In this document: piece by piece, positions 63,718 to 64,000 of the stretch
How positions within the stretch are numbered: position 1 is the stretch's first letter
Layout: every line of letters begins with the position of its first letter
DNA from: Neptunomonas marina
GTDB taxonomy: Bacteria; Pseudomonadota; Gammaproteobacteria; Pseudomonadales; Balneatricaceae
NCBI RefSeq assembly: GCF_004005935.1
Contig: NZ_SACQ01000001.1
Location: 62,001-126,000 of the forward strand
DNA: 64,000 nucleotides
Reading direction: 5' to 3'
Notes under the pieces: model-generated
The model's database searches: none
The model's input: only the letters and a program-made list of their open reading frames with translations
Told to the model about the DNA's origin: nothing
Made by a program: the position numbers and the translations under genes

Positions 63718-64000
63718 ATGGAAGAAGTACAAGATCCGCTGTTAGGGTGCCTTGTGCACTTAACCCATCAGAACCACCGCCCCATGACGGGTGATGTTTT
63801 ACGCGATGGTTTGCCGCTTGAAAACGGCGCACTCACTCCAAAACTATTCATCCGTGCCGCTAAGCGCGCGGGATTTTCTTCACGTATTACCCAACGCCCT
63901 TTACAAAAAATCTCGCCATTGACCTTGCCTGCTGTGCTGTTACTCGAAGGTGACAACGCCTGTGTGCTGCAAGAACTCGACCTAGCAAGCGGTGAAGCGA
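63718..64000 (+). CDS. Type I secretion system ATPase, N-terminal part (C39-like domain)
   Basis: The frame starts at ATG 63718 and remains open to the window end (94 codons). The visible part is the degenerate C39-peptidase-like domain that begins LapB/RTX-type ABC exporters: DPLLGCLVHLTHQNHRPMTGDVL, LPLENGALTPKLFIRAAKRAGFSSRI and PLTLPAVLLLEGDNACVL. The His/Asp/Cys order of a real C39 peptidase is not seen, consistent with the non-processing type. It would export a large adhesin or RTX protein; the ATPase domains lie beyond the window. It is divergent from the small unknown gene. Confidence 0.82.
   Translation, partial: MEEVQDPLLGCLVHLTHQNHRPMTGDVLRDGLPLENGALTPKLFIRAAKRAGFSSRITQRPLQKISPLTLPAVLLLEGDNACVLQELDLASGEA

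Overview
The window is ordinary, gene-dense chromosome of a gammaproteobacterium, most likely a marine Oceanospirillales/Pseudomonadales-type organism. Evidence: an MSHA-type mshQ tail, pseudomonad-like synteny (2-Cys peroxiredoxin, rnt, motY, argG), the long QueF type, class I fumarase of the ~500-residue pseudomonad form, and a DUF1538 (UmpAB-like) cation antiporter pair. I cannot fix the genus. No rRNA, CRISPR, integrase, transposase or prophage block was seen; there is one tRNA gene.

Layout. 1-5.6 kb: end of mshQ, tRNA-Glu, then a three-gene unit (small periplasmic phosphate-binding-like protein, outer-membrane porin, membrane PAS sensor with a dead GGDEF domain). 5.6-10.3 kb: PA2817-like protein, an ABC-2 exporter translationally coupled to queF, nitroreductase, thioesterase-like protein, periplasmic cyclophilin. 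10.6-18.2 kb: a PctA-type chemoreceptor, ppa, fbp, a FabG/PhaB-like reductase, and fxsA-groES-groEL behind one recognisable heat-shock promoter. 19-28 kb: a peptide-utilisation locus (dipeptide-type ABC transporter, M14 carboxypeptidase, LysR regulator, PepQ). 28-35 kb: coiled-coil membrane protein, GST, thpR, trhP, MenA-like prenyltransferase, two small unknowns, fumarase. 35-43 kb: CHASE2/degenerate-GGDEF protein with its FecR/LysM partner, a small unknown, MioC-like flavodoxin, an intact GGDEF-EAL protein, nfsA-like and alkB-like genes. 44-51 kb: purU, CBS protein, a chromosomal DnaT-like/lambda P-like helicase-loader pair, DUF3549, the DUF1538-DUF1538-PII-CBS operon, rarD. 51.8-61.6 kb: yqcC, class II DAHP synthase, PcaC-like protein, metR, argF, argD, grxD, peroxiredoxin, rnt, motY, argG. 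61.7-64 kb: a REC-TPR protein with an altered phosphoacceptor, a small unknown and the start of a type I secretion ATPase.

Themes. Arginine biosynthesis is represented by argD, argF and argG in two places. Peptide uptake and hydrolysis are physically linked. Second-messenger proteins are frequent: three GGDEF domains, two of which have lost the catalytic motif. The best candidates for follow-up are the UmpAB-PII-CBS operon, the DnaT/lambda P-like pair, the two dead-GGDEF envelope clusters, the amino-acid-type chemoreceptor with a Tyr-to-Trp change, and a TGC-rich palindromic operator before the FabG/PhaB-like gene. Start codons were chosen by Shine-Dalgarno spacing and family alignment from memory; no database search was run.
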